DNA from: Micavibrio aeruginosavorus EPB
GTDB taxonomy: Bacteria > Pseudomonadota > Alphaproteobacteria > Micavibrionales > Micavibrionaceae
Length of the DNA: 64,000 bases
Direction of reading: 5' to 3'
NCBI RefSeq assembly: GCF_000348745.1
Contig: NC_020812.1
Coordinates: 186,001 to 250,000 of the forward strand
Translations under genes and position numbers: made by a program
Shown: in pieces, positions 25,481-33,841 of the stretch
How the letters are laid out: each line of letters starts with the position of its first letter
Numbering within the stretch: position 1 is the first letter of the stretch
The notes under the pieces: generated by a model
Told to the model about the DNA's origin: nothing
Databases searched by the model: none
Seen by the model: the letters and a program-made list of their open reading frames with translations, nothing else

Positions 25481-28207
25481 TTACGGCGTTCCGCCACCGC
25501 CGGTGATGCGTGATCCGGCGCCGCCACCGGGGCCGATATTGCCAACAACCGTTCCCACGGCACTGCCGGCCAAACGTCCGCTTTGGGTTAGCGTGCCTGC
25601 CAGCTGACCGGACATGGTCATACCGCCCATAGCCGCATATTGAACCAGGCCTTCCTTCGCGTCGCCCTGCGCATCGGCGAAGCCCTGAACGCCCGATCCC
25701 ATCCAGCGCAGGATGCTCTTCGGCACCAGATCGATCATTTTGAAGCAGGACGTTCCGATCATGTAGACCACGATCGTGTAAACGACGGTGAAGAAGAATT
25801 CGTCGATCACACTGCGTTTGAATTCCAATGGTGTGCCACCGAACAGGGTTGCGCCCGCGTCCGTGCCATCAAATCCGGTCAGGTTGTCGGTGACCAGCGG
25901 GAAAATTTCGTTCAACACCCGCACCATGGCCGAGAAAATCACAATACTGGCCAGCAACCCGAACACGGTCAAAATCGGGCGGATGAAGATTTCAAAAATC
26001 ATGAAATATCCGCTCATCGCCATATCGCCGGGCAAACCATGCCCGTCAATCTTCAGGTGGGCCAGCGCCCAGAGTGGCACGCCGACCATGGCTTCAAACA
26101 CGCTCTTCAGCCATGTGCCCACGGCGAAGAAGAAATAGATGAACGGCAGGAACGGTAAAACATAGTACAGGATAAATCCGACGGTTAAGCCCACTGTTGC
26201 CAATGAAACCAGCATGCCACTGGCGACGTTCAGGAACGCACCCATACCGGCGAATTGCGGAATTTTTTCAAACAATCCGCCGCCGACCGAAAAGATCGTT
26301 GCGGCAAACAGGTTGCGCACCGTGCTGTCCACAATACCCTTGCCGATACCAACCAATTGCGCCAGCGGGTGAATGTCCTTGTTTTCCCGCATGCTGAACA
26401 GGCCGTCCGTGCCGAACAGGAAGTTCAGCGTATCCAGAATGATGTTGTTTTTCGGTGTGACGTCGGAATCCATGTAGATGCCATCTTCACCCCAGACTTT
26501 GAAGGCGTAATACAGCACTTCCGCGACCAGATAGTCGTTCGGATCTTCGAATTCGATGGCATTCCCGTCGGATTGGTGGGGGGCAAAATATTCGGCCCCG
26601 CCCAAATTTTCATCGTGCATACGGCGCGATTCCGAAATGGTCTGCATCGGAACGGGCAGGCGGTTCGGTGACGGCAGGTTAAATGCGGCGCTGAACAACG
26701 CGCCGTTCATTTGCGCAATGCTGTTGTACCAGATACCGGCCCCGCCCCAGCCCTTGACCAGAACTTCGGGCGGAACGCTGAATCCGCCAGCCGCAACCAT
26801 ATTGTTGCGCGCATCGGTGACGGTCGCATCAAATTGGTCGTGCATATCGCGGATCAACTGGTCGATGAAGGGGGCGCGAACCCCGTCGGTACAGTTGATA
26901 TCGGCGTTGGATGTGTTGAGTGTACAGCCGCCCTGGCTGTTGGGCAGTTTTTTATAGGCCATGACCTCGGCGAAATCCGCGATGCGCGGGTTCTGCCACA
27001 GGAACATGATCATGTTGAAATAACCTTCCTGAACCTCCAGCGCGCCGACCTGGGTCACGGCGTTGGTGCGGATGACAACCTCACCGCAATAAGGTTTGAT
27101 CCCGCCGGTGTTCTGGTTGAAATTCATGCGCCCACCCGTGGGGTCGGCGGCACCGAATGAAATGATGATGTCGTTGTTTTTATAAAACTGCAGGGCGGTT
27201 TGGTAGAACCCGGCGCTGTTGGTCGGAATCTGCTGGTTGATCAGCGGGTTTTTCACCAGATAGGGTTCGATGGTGAAGACGACATTCCCGGTGTTGCCCT
27301 GGTTGTTCAGCACGCGTTCATAGGATTCTTTACAGGTCCGCGCCAGCGCCATGAATTTCACAATGGCGGCGGTGTCGGGGATGGATGGGCGCGCGACCAG
27401 GCTTTCATCCGATGTGCCCAGCCCGTTGGTCAGGCTTTCGTTGAACAGCAGCCAGCCATTGGTGGCCAGTCCGGACCCCAGCTTTGCCGCATACAGCGTG
27501 ATATATTGACCCGAGTTCAAACCATTCGCGATCGGGACCAGCAACCCAAGCGCCACAACCAGACGGATCGGGGCCCAGATATGGTTGAACCGCTTGCCAA
27601 ACGGTGTTCCCGTTTGCGCAGTTTCCCCAACGATGACCAGAACGTAATACAAAACCACAATGACCGCGACGATCAGCATGGCCAGGCTGTAAAACTGGAA
27701 CAGGCCGTGCATGGCGATGTGGAATGGCGTCGATGCGTAGGACCCGAACATGCCCGGCACACCCAAAACCGTGTGCAACAGGATGAACGCAATATCGTTA
27801 TCCGGTGCCGGGGTCGAGAACATGCCGCCACCAAAAGTCGGCCCCGCCGCGTGCGCCGTCTGCAGCACCAGCCCCATGGCCAACAGGACAAATTGCAAAA
27901 CCAGAATGACAAATCCGACCAGCAACGCGAAGAAAATCACGATCTGGTCGATATTCGACCGGGTCATTTTCAGATTGTTGGCGGCCTGGGCAATGACATG
28001 GCGAATGCCATATTTCCCGCGATTGGCGGGATCGAGATAAGGGTGGCCGTTGGGCAACAGGCGGACCGCGTTATAAATCGCGGCCATCAGGAAGGCGAGC
28101 CAGCCAAAACCGCTTTCGGCAAAGGCCCGGATCCGGGGCACAATCCCCGGCATAAAAGCATAGGCTAAGACCTGTTTTCCGCGTATTTCCTGCACTATAT
28201 CCACCAC
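25481..28207 (-). CDS. DotA/TraY-like type IVB secretion membrane protein, paralog 3
   Basis: A 908-residue paralog, first transcribed of the three. It has the N-terminal block (LAYAFMPGIVPRIRAFAESG, LLPNGHPYLDPANRGKYG), RFNHIWAPIRLVVALGLLVP, and a central domain with GGAGIWYNSIAQMNGALF. The core LPFLPFIYFFFAVGTWLKS, VFEAMVGVPLWALAHLKIDG and FEIFIRPILTVFGL follows. The C-terminus ends in a Gly/Thr-rich tail. No ATG fits the start; GTG at 28207 (or the next codon, also GTG) is the best choice. It lies 205 bp after the rseP-like gene on the same strand. Confidence 0.83.
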   Translation of the reverse strand: MVDIVQEIRGKQVLAYAFMPGIVPRIRAFAESGFGWLAFLMAAIYNAVRLLPNGHPYLDPANRGKYGIRHVIAQAANNLKMTRSNIDQIVIFFALLVGFVILVLQFVLLAMGLVLQTAHAAGPTFGGGMFSTPAPDNDIAFILLHTVLGVPGMFGSYASTPFHIAMHGLFQFYSLAMLIVAVIVVLYYVLVIVGETAQTGTPFGKRFNHIWAPIRLVVALGLLVPIANGLNSGQYITLYAAKLGSGLATNGWLLFNESLTNGLGTSDESLVARPSIPDTAAIVKFMALARTCKESYERVLNNQGNTGNVVFTIEPYLVKNPLINQQIPTNSAGFYQTALQFYKNNDIIISFGAADPTGGRMNFNQNTGGIKPYCGEVVIRTNAVTQVGALEVQEGYFNMIMFLWQNPRIADFAEVMAYKKLPNSQGGCTLNTSNADINCTDGVRAPFIDQLIRDMHDQFDATVTDARNNMVAAGGFSVPPEVLVKGWGGAGIWYNSIAQMNGALFSAAFNLPSPNRLPVPMQTISESRRMHDENLGGAEYFAPHQSDGNAIEFEDPNDYLVAEVLYYAFKVWGEDGIYMDSDVTPKNNIILDTLNFLFGTDGLFSMRENKDIHPLAQLVGIGKGIVDSTVRNLFAATIFSVGGGLFEKIPQFAGMGAFLNVASGMLVSLATVGLTVGFILYYVLPFLPFIYFFFAVGTWLKSVFEAMVGVPLWALAHLKIDGHGLPGDMAMSGYFMIFEIFIRPILTVFGLLASIVIFSAMVRVLNEIFPLVTDNLTGFDGTDAGATLFGGTPLEFKRSVIDEFFFTVVYTIVVYMIGTSCFKMIDLVPKSILRWMGSGVQGFADAQGDAKEGLVQYAAMGGMTMSGQLAGTLTQSGRLAGSAVGTVVGNIGPGGGAGSRITGGGGTP

Positions 28208-28412
28208 ACCCGGCTTTACCGCACCCGGTTTGATTTTAAGCCGGGATAGATAAAATTTTATTAAATTTTTAATTCGCCTTATTTATCCACATCCTACCAC
28301 AAAATCAGGGCGTTCGGCCAAAGGATTCAGCCGTGCGGTGGGGGGGCGGGGCCCGTTGGCCCGCGACCCGGCCGGGTGAACAGGAAAATGTAAACAGAAA
28401 CAGGGATTTGTA
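28208..28412. promoter_or_regulatory. AT-rich upstream region of the DotA/TraY cluster with a near-CtrA box
   Basis: This 205-bp gap has no gene. At 28250-28264 the sequence ATAAAATTTTATTAA matches TTAA-N7-TTAA at seven of eight fixed positions. It shares a 15-base word with the box upstream of paralog 1. The surrounding 28230-28290 is markedly AT-rich and is the likely promoter of the leftward cluster. Confidence 0.4.
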
Positions 28413-29717
28413 TTATGTCAATGAGGCGGGCGCGGGCAGGATATGGTGCAACCCGTCCAGATTTGCCATCAGCCAGGCCAGCACCATCACAAAAATCATA
28501 ATCCGCCAGATATAGGGGTAAAAGGCCCGGGTGGTGTCGGGGCCGGTTATGGCCTCCATCGCGTAACGCAGAATCCAGTACCCATCCAGCCCAGGCAGGG
28601 GGATCAGGTTCAGCAAGCCAATCATGATCGACAACAGCGCCATCATAAACAAAACCCCATGCACCCCGGCGACCAGCCGCAGCCCATCGCCAATCACTTG
28701 TGTCTCGGGTGTGATGGTGGTGCGATCCAGCGGCCACACATCGCGGAACGTGCCAAAGGCGCCCCGCGCCAACCGGGTAAAATCACGCCATCCGGTGATC
28801 ACGGCCTGTTCAAATGTTTGCGGGCGGTACATGTCCCCGCGCAGACGCCCCATGTAGAGCACCGCCGGATCGGGCATGGTGGCCAGGGCCAGATCCGCGT
28901 TGGTTTCGGGGTCAATATAAACGCGGTACGGAACGGCCCGGCCGTTTGTTGAAAATAAATCCAGCACCACAATTTTGCCGACATGGGGCTTTAACGCGGC
29001 GAACGCGGCCTGGCGCGTGGGTGTGGGAACGCCATCAACGGCGCGCACGGCGCTCAAATCCATCGGATTGTGCTGGGCAATGGTGCCCAGCCGTCCATGG
29101 GCGCGGTCGAAACCGCGTAAATCCGTATATTCATCCCAGCCGGGTGTAACCGCCATGTCCATGACGCTGTCGCCGCGCATCAGCCGCAGTGAAACCGCTT
29201 CATCCATCGGTGTGCGCAGGGCGTGGACGATCTCTTCGTACCGCTCAACGCTATGTCCCTGAAACAATATGATCTGATCGCCGGGCAGGATGCCGGCGCG
29301 GTCTGCCGGACTGCCCACTTGTACGGCGGTGACGATGGGGCGCGTCGATGGTTGCCCGATCAAGGCATAAAACCCGACAAACAAAACATAGGCGAAAAAG
29401 AAACTGGCCGCCGGTCCCGCCAGCACCATAAAGAACCGGAACCACGCTGGCCTGCGGGCAAAATCATCGGGTGTTTCGCGGTCGGGGTCGGTCAGTTGGA
29501 CCATGCCGCTGAACGGAAAAATCTTGATGCTCCACCGCGTGCCGTATTTATCGGTGCGGCCCCACACTTCGCGGCCAAAGCCCAATGATACGCGCGCAAC
29601 GTGAACGCCCAACAGGCGCGCCATCAACAAATGCCCGGCCTCATGCGCCAAAAACACCACACCCAGCGACAGCAGGAACAGAAGCGTAAAAATAATCTGG
29701 CTGTCGACGGCGAGCAT
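28413..29717 (-). CDS. rseP: RseP-like site-2 protease (M50)
   Basis: An intramembrane zinc metalloprotease that cleaves membrane-bound regulators or signal peptide remnants. The 434 residues carry HEAGH (H25, E26, H29) in the first helix and a PDZ domain (~120-200, with VQVGSPADRAGILPGDQI). The third zinc ligand motif NLIPLPGLDGYW lies near residue 375, followed by C-terminal helices. Typical rseP neighbours (dxr, bamA) are absent; it lies between ettA (12 bp) and the DotA/TraY cluster. It could be a specialised paralog rather than the housekeeping enzyme. Confidence 0.85.
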   Translation of the reverse strand: MLAVDSQIIFTLLFLLSLGVVFLAHEAGHLLMARLLGVHVARVSLGFGREVWGRTDKYGTRWSIKIFPFSGMVQLTDPDRETPDDFARRPAWFRFFMVLAGPAASFFFAYVLFVGFYALIGQPSTRPIVTAVQVGSPADRAGILPGDQIILFQGHSVERYEEIVHALRTPMDEAVSLRLMRGDSVMDMAVTPGWDEYTDLRGFDRAHGRLGTIAQHNPMDLSAVRAVDGVPTPTRQAAFAALKPHVGKIVVLDLFSTNGRAVPYRVYIDPETNADLALATMPDPAVLYMGRLRGDMYRPQTFEQAVITGWRDFTRLARGAFGTFRDVWPLDRTTITPETQVIGDGLRLVAGVHGVLFMMALLSIMIGLLNLIPLPGLDGYWILRYAMEAITGPDTTRAFYPYIWRIMIFVMVLAWLMANLDGLHHILPAPASLT

Positions 29718-29729
29718 GGTTGTCAGGTC

Positions 29730-31409
29730 TTACCCCGCACGACGCAGGGGCTTGTATTTAATCCGGTGCGGTTGGTCTGCGTCCTTGCCCAGGCGGCGTT
29801 TGTGGTCTTTCTCGTAATCCTCGTAGTTGCCTTCGAACCACGTGACTTGCGAGTCGCCTTCAAAGGCCAGAATGTGCGTGGCCAGACGGTCGAGGAAGGC
29901 GCGATCGTGGGAAATGACCACGGCGCATCCCGCGAATTGTTCCAGCGCTTCTTCCAAAGCGGCCAGCGTTTCCGTATCCAAATCGTTGGTCGGTTCGTCC
30001 AGCAGTAAGACGTTCGCGCCGGATTTCAGCATCTTGGCCAGATGGACGCGGTTGCGTTCACCGCCCGAAAGCGATCCGACTTTTTTCTGTTGGTCGGGTC
30101 CGCGGAAGTTAAAGGCGGACACGTACGCGCGGCTGGGCATTTCGATTTTGCCCAGTTTCAGAATGTCCATGCCGTCGGAAATTTCTTCCCAGACGTTTTT
30201 ATCGCCGTCCAGCGCATCGCGGCTTTGGTCGACATAGCCCAATTTGACCGTTTCACCGACGCGGAATGATCCCCCATCCGGTTTTTCCTGTCCGGTGATC
30301 ATGCGGAACAAGGTCGATTTACCGGCACCGTTCGGGCCGATCACGCCGACAATACCGCCCGGTGGCAGTTTGAAGGACAGGTTTTCAATCAACAGGCGGT
30401 CGCCAAACCCTTTGCGTAAATTTTCGGCCTCAATAACCACGTTGCCCAGACGCGGCGGCGTCGGGATAACGATCTGGGCGTTGCGTTGGTCGGCCTTTTG
30501 CGATTGGGCCAACAAATCTTCATACGCGGCCACACGGGCCTTGGATTTTTTGCGGCGGCCTTCGGGGGATTGTTGAATCCATTCCAATTCGCGCGACAAT
30601 GTTTTCTGGCGGTCGTCTTCTTGTTTCGCTTCCTGTTCCATCCGTTTGCGCTTGGCGTTCAGGTACGCGGAATAATTGCCCTCATACGGGATGCCACGGC
30701 CACGGTCGACTTCCAAAATCCATCCGGTAACATTGTCCAGGAAGTAACGATCGTGGGTGACCATTACAACCGTGCCCTTGTAATCGGTCAGGAAGCGCTG
30801 CAACCACGCGACAGATTCGGCGTCCAAGTGGTTGGTCGGTTCGTCCAGCAACAGCAGATCCGGCTTTTCCAGCAACAGGCGGCACAGCGCCACGCGGCGG
30901 CGCTCACCCCCGGATAATGTGGTGACATCCGCATCGGCGGGCGGGCAACGCAACGCATCCATGGCGATTTCAATCGTGCGGTCCAGTTCCCAGCCATCAA
31001 CGGCGTCAATCTTTTCCTGCAATTCGCCCATCTCGGCCATCAGGGAATCGTAATCGGCATCCGGTTCCGCCATCTCTACGCCGATGGCGTTGAAACGGTC
31101 CACCATGTCCTTCACGTCTTTCAACGCTTCGGTGATGTTTTCGACCACGTTTTTGGACGGGTCCAGGTGCGGTTCCTGCGCCAGATACCCAACCCGCGCG
31201 CCCTCGGCGGCCCAGGCCTCACCCGTGAAATCCTTGTCCACCCCGGCCATCAGTTTCAACAGGGTCGATTTACCCGCACCGTTCGGGCCCAGAACCCCAA
31301 TTTTTGCGCCGGGGAAAAACGATAACGTAATGTTTTCCAACACCTTTTTGCCATTCGGCCAGGTCTTGGACAAACCATTCATTACGTAAACATATTGATA
31401 CGACGCCAT
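29730..31409 (-). CDS. ettA: Energy-dependent translational throttle protein EttA (ABC-F)
   Basis: EttA binds the ribosomal E site and gates the start of elongation according to ATP level. The 557 residues contain two ABC domains. Both Walker A motifs read GPNGAGKST, with signatures LSGGERRRVAL and LSGGERNRVHL and Walker B LLLDEPTNHLD and LLLDEPTNDLD. The linker between them contains YLNAKRKRMEQEAKQEDDRQ-type charged helices, and there are no membrane segments. The ATG at 31409 begins MASYQYVYVMNGLSK and matches the family start. It is one of the most conserved ABC-F proteins, so the assignment is secure. Confidence 0.95.
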   Translation of the reverse strand: MASYQYVYVMNGLSKTWPNGKKVLENITLSFFPGAKIGVLGPNGAGKSTLLKLMAGVDKDFTGEAWAAEGARVGYLAQEPHLDPSKNVVENITEALKDVKDMVDRFNAIGVEMAEPDADYDSLMAEMGELQEKIDAVDGWELDRTIEIAMDALRCPPADADVTTLSGGERRRVALCRLLLEKPDLLLLDEPTNHLDAESVAWLQRFLTDYKGTVVMVTHDRYFLDNVTGWILEVDRGRGIPYEGNYSAYLNAKRKRMEQEAKQEDDRQKTLSRELEWIQQSPEGRRKKSKARVAAYEDLLAQSQKADQRNAQIVIPTPPRLGNVVIEAENLRKGFGDRLLIENLSFKLPPGGIVGVIGPNGAGKSTLFRMITGQEKPDGGSFRVGETVKLGYVDQSRDALDGDKNVWEEISDGMDILKLGKIEMPSRAYVSAFNFRGPDQQKKVGSLSGGERNRVHLAKMLKSGANVLLLDEPTNDLDTETLAALEEALEQFAGCAVVISHDRAFLDRLATHILAFEGDSQVTWFEGNYEDYEKDHKRRLGKDADQPHRIKYKPLRRAG

Positions 31410-31698
31410 TGTGCGCTCCGCTTCTCTCAAAAAAGGGCTGAAATCAGCCATAAAACCGGTGGGCACTATAACAGAGGGTGGCGGGAAGGGAAGGGGCGGG
31501 GTGTTCTTTTGGAATGGGTTTGCTTTCGAGTGGTACCGCGCCCGCGCTGAATCTTATGAAAATTTGTGGGTGTGGGGTTGATGGCGTGGCGAATGTGCGA
31601 CATTTATTTTCCCGGTTTTCGCACCCTGTTCATCTTTTCTACGATAGACTATTCTTTACGTTCTGTTTTCTCGCCCACCGATTCAAAAGGAATCATCC
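31410..31698. promoter_or_regulatory. Divergent upstream region of ettA and the TerD pair
   Basis: No gene is seen in this 289-bp gap. A G-rich stretch (31460-31500) is followed by an AT-richer segment (31600-31680) that probably holds the rightward promoter. AAAAGGAA at 31685-31692 is a good ribosome site for the first TerD-family gene. Confidence 0.4.
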
Positions 31699-32433
31699 AT
31701 GTCCCGTGAACAATTGTCGCAGGATTCCCTGTCTGAAGCCACGCGCAGCCGGGCGTCGTTTTCCGGCCATGGCAATGCCAAGGGGGCGGCGGGGTATCGT
31801 GCGCCGTCGACGGATCCGGATTGTGAATTCCTGTCTCAGGCGGGGCAGATGAGCGTGATCAATCCGCGCGAAGGGGGGTTCCCGAAAATTCGTATTGGTG
31901 CGGCCTGGGACAATATTCAGGTGCAACAGGCCGGGTTCTTCAGCCGCCTGCTGAAAAAAGTGTCGAAGCAGGGTGTCGATGTTGATCTGGGCTGTTTGTA
32001 TGAACTGCATGACGGACGGCGCGGGGCCATTCAATCCTTTGGTGACCTTTATGGGGCGTATAACGATGCGCCGTTTGTGCATCACACCGGGGATGAACGC
32101 ACCGGCGATAAAGACGGCTTGGATGAAATTATTGAGATTAACGGCGCGCGCTGGGGCGACATCAAACGCGTGCTGGCCTATGTTTACATTTATCACGGCG
32201 CGCCCGATTGGGATGCGATCCGCCCGCAGGTGCAATTGCTGATCCCCGGTGAAACCCCGATGATCGTCACGCCGCGCGTGGATCGGAATGATTTGTCGGT
32301 GTGTGCCGTGGCGATGTTTGAAAACCGCGAAAACGGCATTCGTATTACCAACCACACGGAATATTTCCCGGGTCATGCCGAAATGGACCGGGCGTTTGGT
32401 TTTGGTCTGGAATGGGAAGGGGGCAGTAAATGA
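31699..32433 (+). CDS. TerD-family protein, TerA-like
   Basis: TerD-domain proteins are calcium-binding stress or tellurite-resistance factors. The 244 residues have a disordered N-terminus (~1-40). The family core follows: KIRIGAAWDN, VDVDLGCLYELHDGRRGAIQ, HHTGDERTGDKDGLDE with acidic Ca-binding residues, and VLAYVYIYHGAPDW. A tail ENGIRITNHTEYFPG and FGFGLEWEGG resembles TerA more than TerD. Its stop overlaps the start of the next TerD-family gene by four bases, so the two are made together. The membrane partner TerC and the TelA-type proteins are not nearby. Confidence 0.85.
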   Translation: MSREQLSQDSLSEATRSRASFSGHGNAKGAAGYRAPSTDPDCEFLSQAGQMSVINPREGGFPKIRIGAAWDNIQVQQAGFFSRLLKKVSKQGVDVDLGCLYELHDGRRGAIQSFGDLYGAYNDAPFVHHTGDERTGDKDGLDEIIEINGARWGDIKRVLAYVYIYHGAPDWDAIRPQVQLLIPGETPMIVTPRVDRNDLSVCAVAMFENRENGIRITNHTEYFPGHAEMDRAFGFGLEWEGGSK

Positions 32434-33215
32434 GTGGCGGTATGGGTGATGATCCGTTCTGGAGCGATACAACCGGTGACAATGATTTTGAACGCCCGAT
32501 TGATATGATGGGCGATATGGGCAACGGCAATGGTGGAGTGAAAAACACGAATTTGCCGGATAGTGATGTCGATATGATCGGCGATCTGGCTGCGTCCGCA
32601 CCGGCCCCGGCGCCTTCTCCGTCCGATTTCCATCTGGTGGAAAAGGGTGATTATTTCGACCTGGTGAAAAAAGTGCCGTCCCTGCGCCGGATTATGGTGG
32701 GCGCGGGCTGGGATCATAAAATGCTCGAAAACACCAAGATCGACGTGGATTTAAGCTGTTTCCTGCTGGATAAACAGAATCAGACCCGCGTGGACGAGGA
32801 TTTCGTTTTCTACAACAATGAAAGCGGATGCGAAGGTGCCGTGCGCCACAGCGGTGACAGCCGCACCGGCGCGGGCGATGGTGATGATGAAACATTGTTC
32901 ATTGACCTGAACGGTCTGCCGTTCGATGTGTTGCGTGTGATGATCACATTGTCGATTTATAACGCGGCCGAGGCTGAACAACATCTGGGCATGGTGCGCA
33001 ATATTTACCTGCGCATCGTCAACGAAGAAGACGGCAATGAAATCGTCCGTCTGCAGATGGATGAATCCATGCTGAACAATGTGGCCGGGATGCAGGTGGC
33101 GTGCCTGGTGCGTGAAGGGCCGAAATGGTATCTGGAAGTGCTGGAAAACCCGGTTAAGGGCGGCCTGGGTGCGATTGCGACCCAGTACGGTATTATCGTC
33201 GGCGCAGGGGCGTAA
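32430..33215 (+). CDS. TerD-family protein with long disordered N-terminus
   Basis: This 261-residue protein has an Asp/Gly/Met-rich, low-complexity N-terminus (~1-65). The TerD core comes next: IMVGAGWDHK, KIDVDLSCFLLDKQNQTR, RHSGDSRTGAGDGDDETLFI with the acidic calcium-site residues, LNGLPFDVLRVMITLSIYNA and RLQMDESMLNNVAGMQVA. It starts inside the stop of the TerA-like gene (ATGA). A terminator follows immediately. The two proteins probably form a calcium-dependent envelope-associated assembly, by analogy with TerD relatives. Confidence 0.87.
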   Translation: MSGGMGDDPFWSDTTGDNDFERPIDMMGDMGNGNGGVKNTNLPDSDVDMIGDLAASAPAPAPSPSDFHLVEKGDYFDLVKKVPSLRRIMVGAGWDHKMLENTKIDVDLSCFLLDKQNQTRVDEDFVFYNNESGCEGAVRHSGDSRTGAGDGDDETLFIDLNGLPFDVLRVMITLSIYNAAEAEQHLGMVRNIYLRIVNEEDGNEIVRLQMDESMLNNVAGMQVACLVREGPKWYLEVLENPVKGGLGAIATQYGIIVGAGA

Positions 33216-33240
33216 ACCGCGTTTTTAAAGGCAAAAGAAG

Positions 33241-33274
33241 AAGGCCGTCAGGATTAAAACCCGCGGCCTTTTTT
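33241..33274. terminator. Terminator after the TerD pair, overlapping the next gene's 3' end
   Basis: Stem AAGGCCG/CGGCCTT (33241-33247, 33264-33270) followed by TTTT on the plus strand. The leftward 168-residue gene stops at 33254, inside this structure, so its last codons form part of the stem. Confidence 0.8.
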
Positions 33275-33760
33275 CATGTCCAGCAACTGGCCCGGACGGA
33301 TTTTCGGGGATTTGCCGCCGCCGCCGCCATACTGGTCGTGGAACCGTTCGCGGCTGTGAAACTCTTCCTCGATCAATGCGTCAATATCCGGCATCTGGTC
33401 CAGCTTCATAAAGCGGGCCACGGCACCGAAAAAGTTGCAGCATTTTTCTTCCCAGTTGTAAATTTCGCGATCAATCGGGTCACCCTTCAGCCGGGCGTTT
33501 ACGACATCCCAATCGGCTCCGACAACGGGCTTGCATTGGAACCAGATCACCTGCTGCATCGGTGGCTGGCCTTCGGCCGGGGTGTCATACATCAACTGGA
33601 TTTCGGCTTCGCATTCGTTCGGGTCCATGCCCATGCGGATTTCCGCGCTGCACGTCGCCCCCGTGGCCGGGTCATACACGGTCAGCGGATAGGTCTCGTA
33701 AGGCGACAGCTCATAGCCAACGCCCAGACGGTCCATCATGTTGCGGAATGTTTCGCGCAT
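33254..33760 (-). CDS. Hypothetical cytosolic protein, 168 residues
   Basis: No family was recognised. The product begins MRETFRNMMDRLGVGYELSP and contains a beta-rich region with SAEIRMGMDPNECEAEIQLM and VIWFQCKPVVGADWDV. A Trp/Cys segment NWEEKCCNFFGAVARFMKLD follows. The C-terminus is basic, with a poly-Gly stretch (YGGGGGKSPKIRPGQLLDMK). There is no signal peptide or membrane helix. Codon use is like that of its neighbours. It is convergent with the TerD pair, which may or may not be functionally relevant. Confidence 0.75.
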   Translation of the reverse strand: MRETFRNMMDRLGVGYELSPYETYPLTVYDPATGATCSAEIRMGMDPNECEAEIQLMYDTPAEGQPPMQQVIWFQCKPVVGADWDVVNARLKGDPIDREIYNWEEKCCNFFGAVARFMKLDQMPDIDALIEEEFHSRERFHDQYGGGGGKSPKIRPGQLLDMKKGRGF

Positions 33761-33841
33761 AATTGTGATTATACTCCCGATCCGGTCAAAATACCCTGAA
33801 AACCGCCGGAATCATAGGGGGAAGGCGGTGTTTTACCGGGT

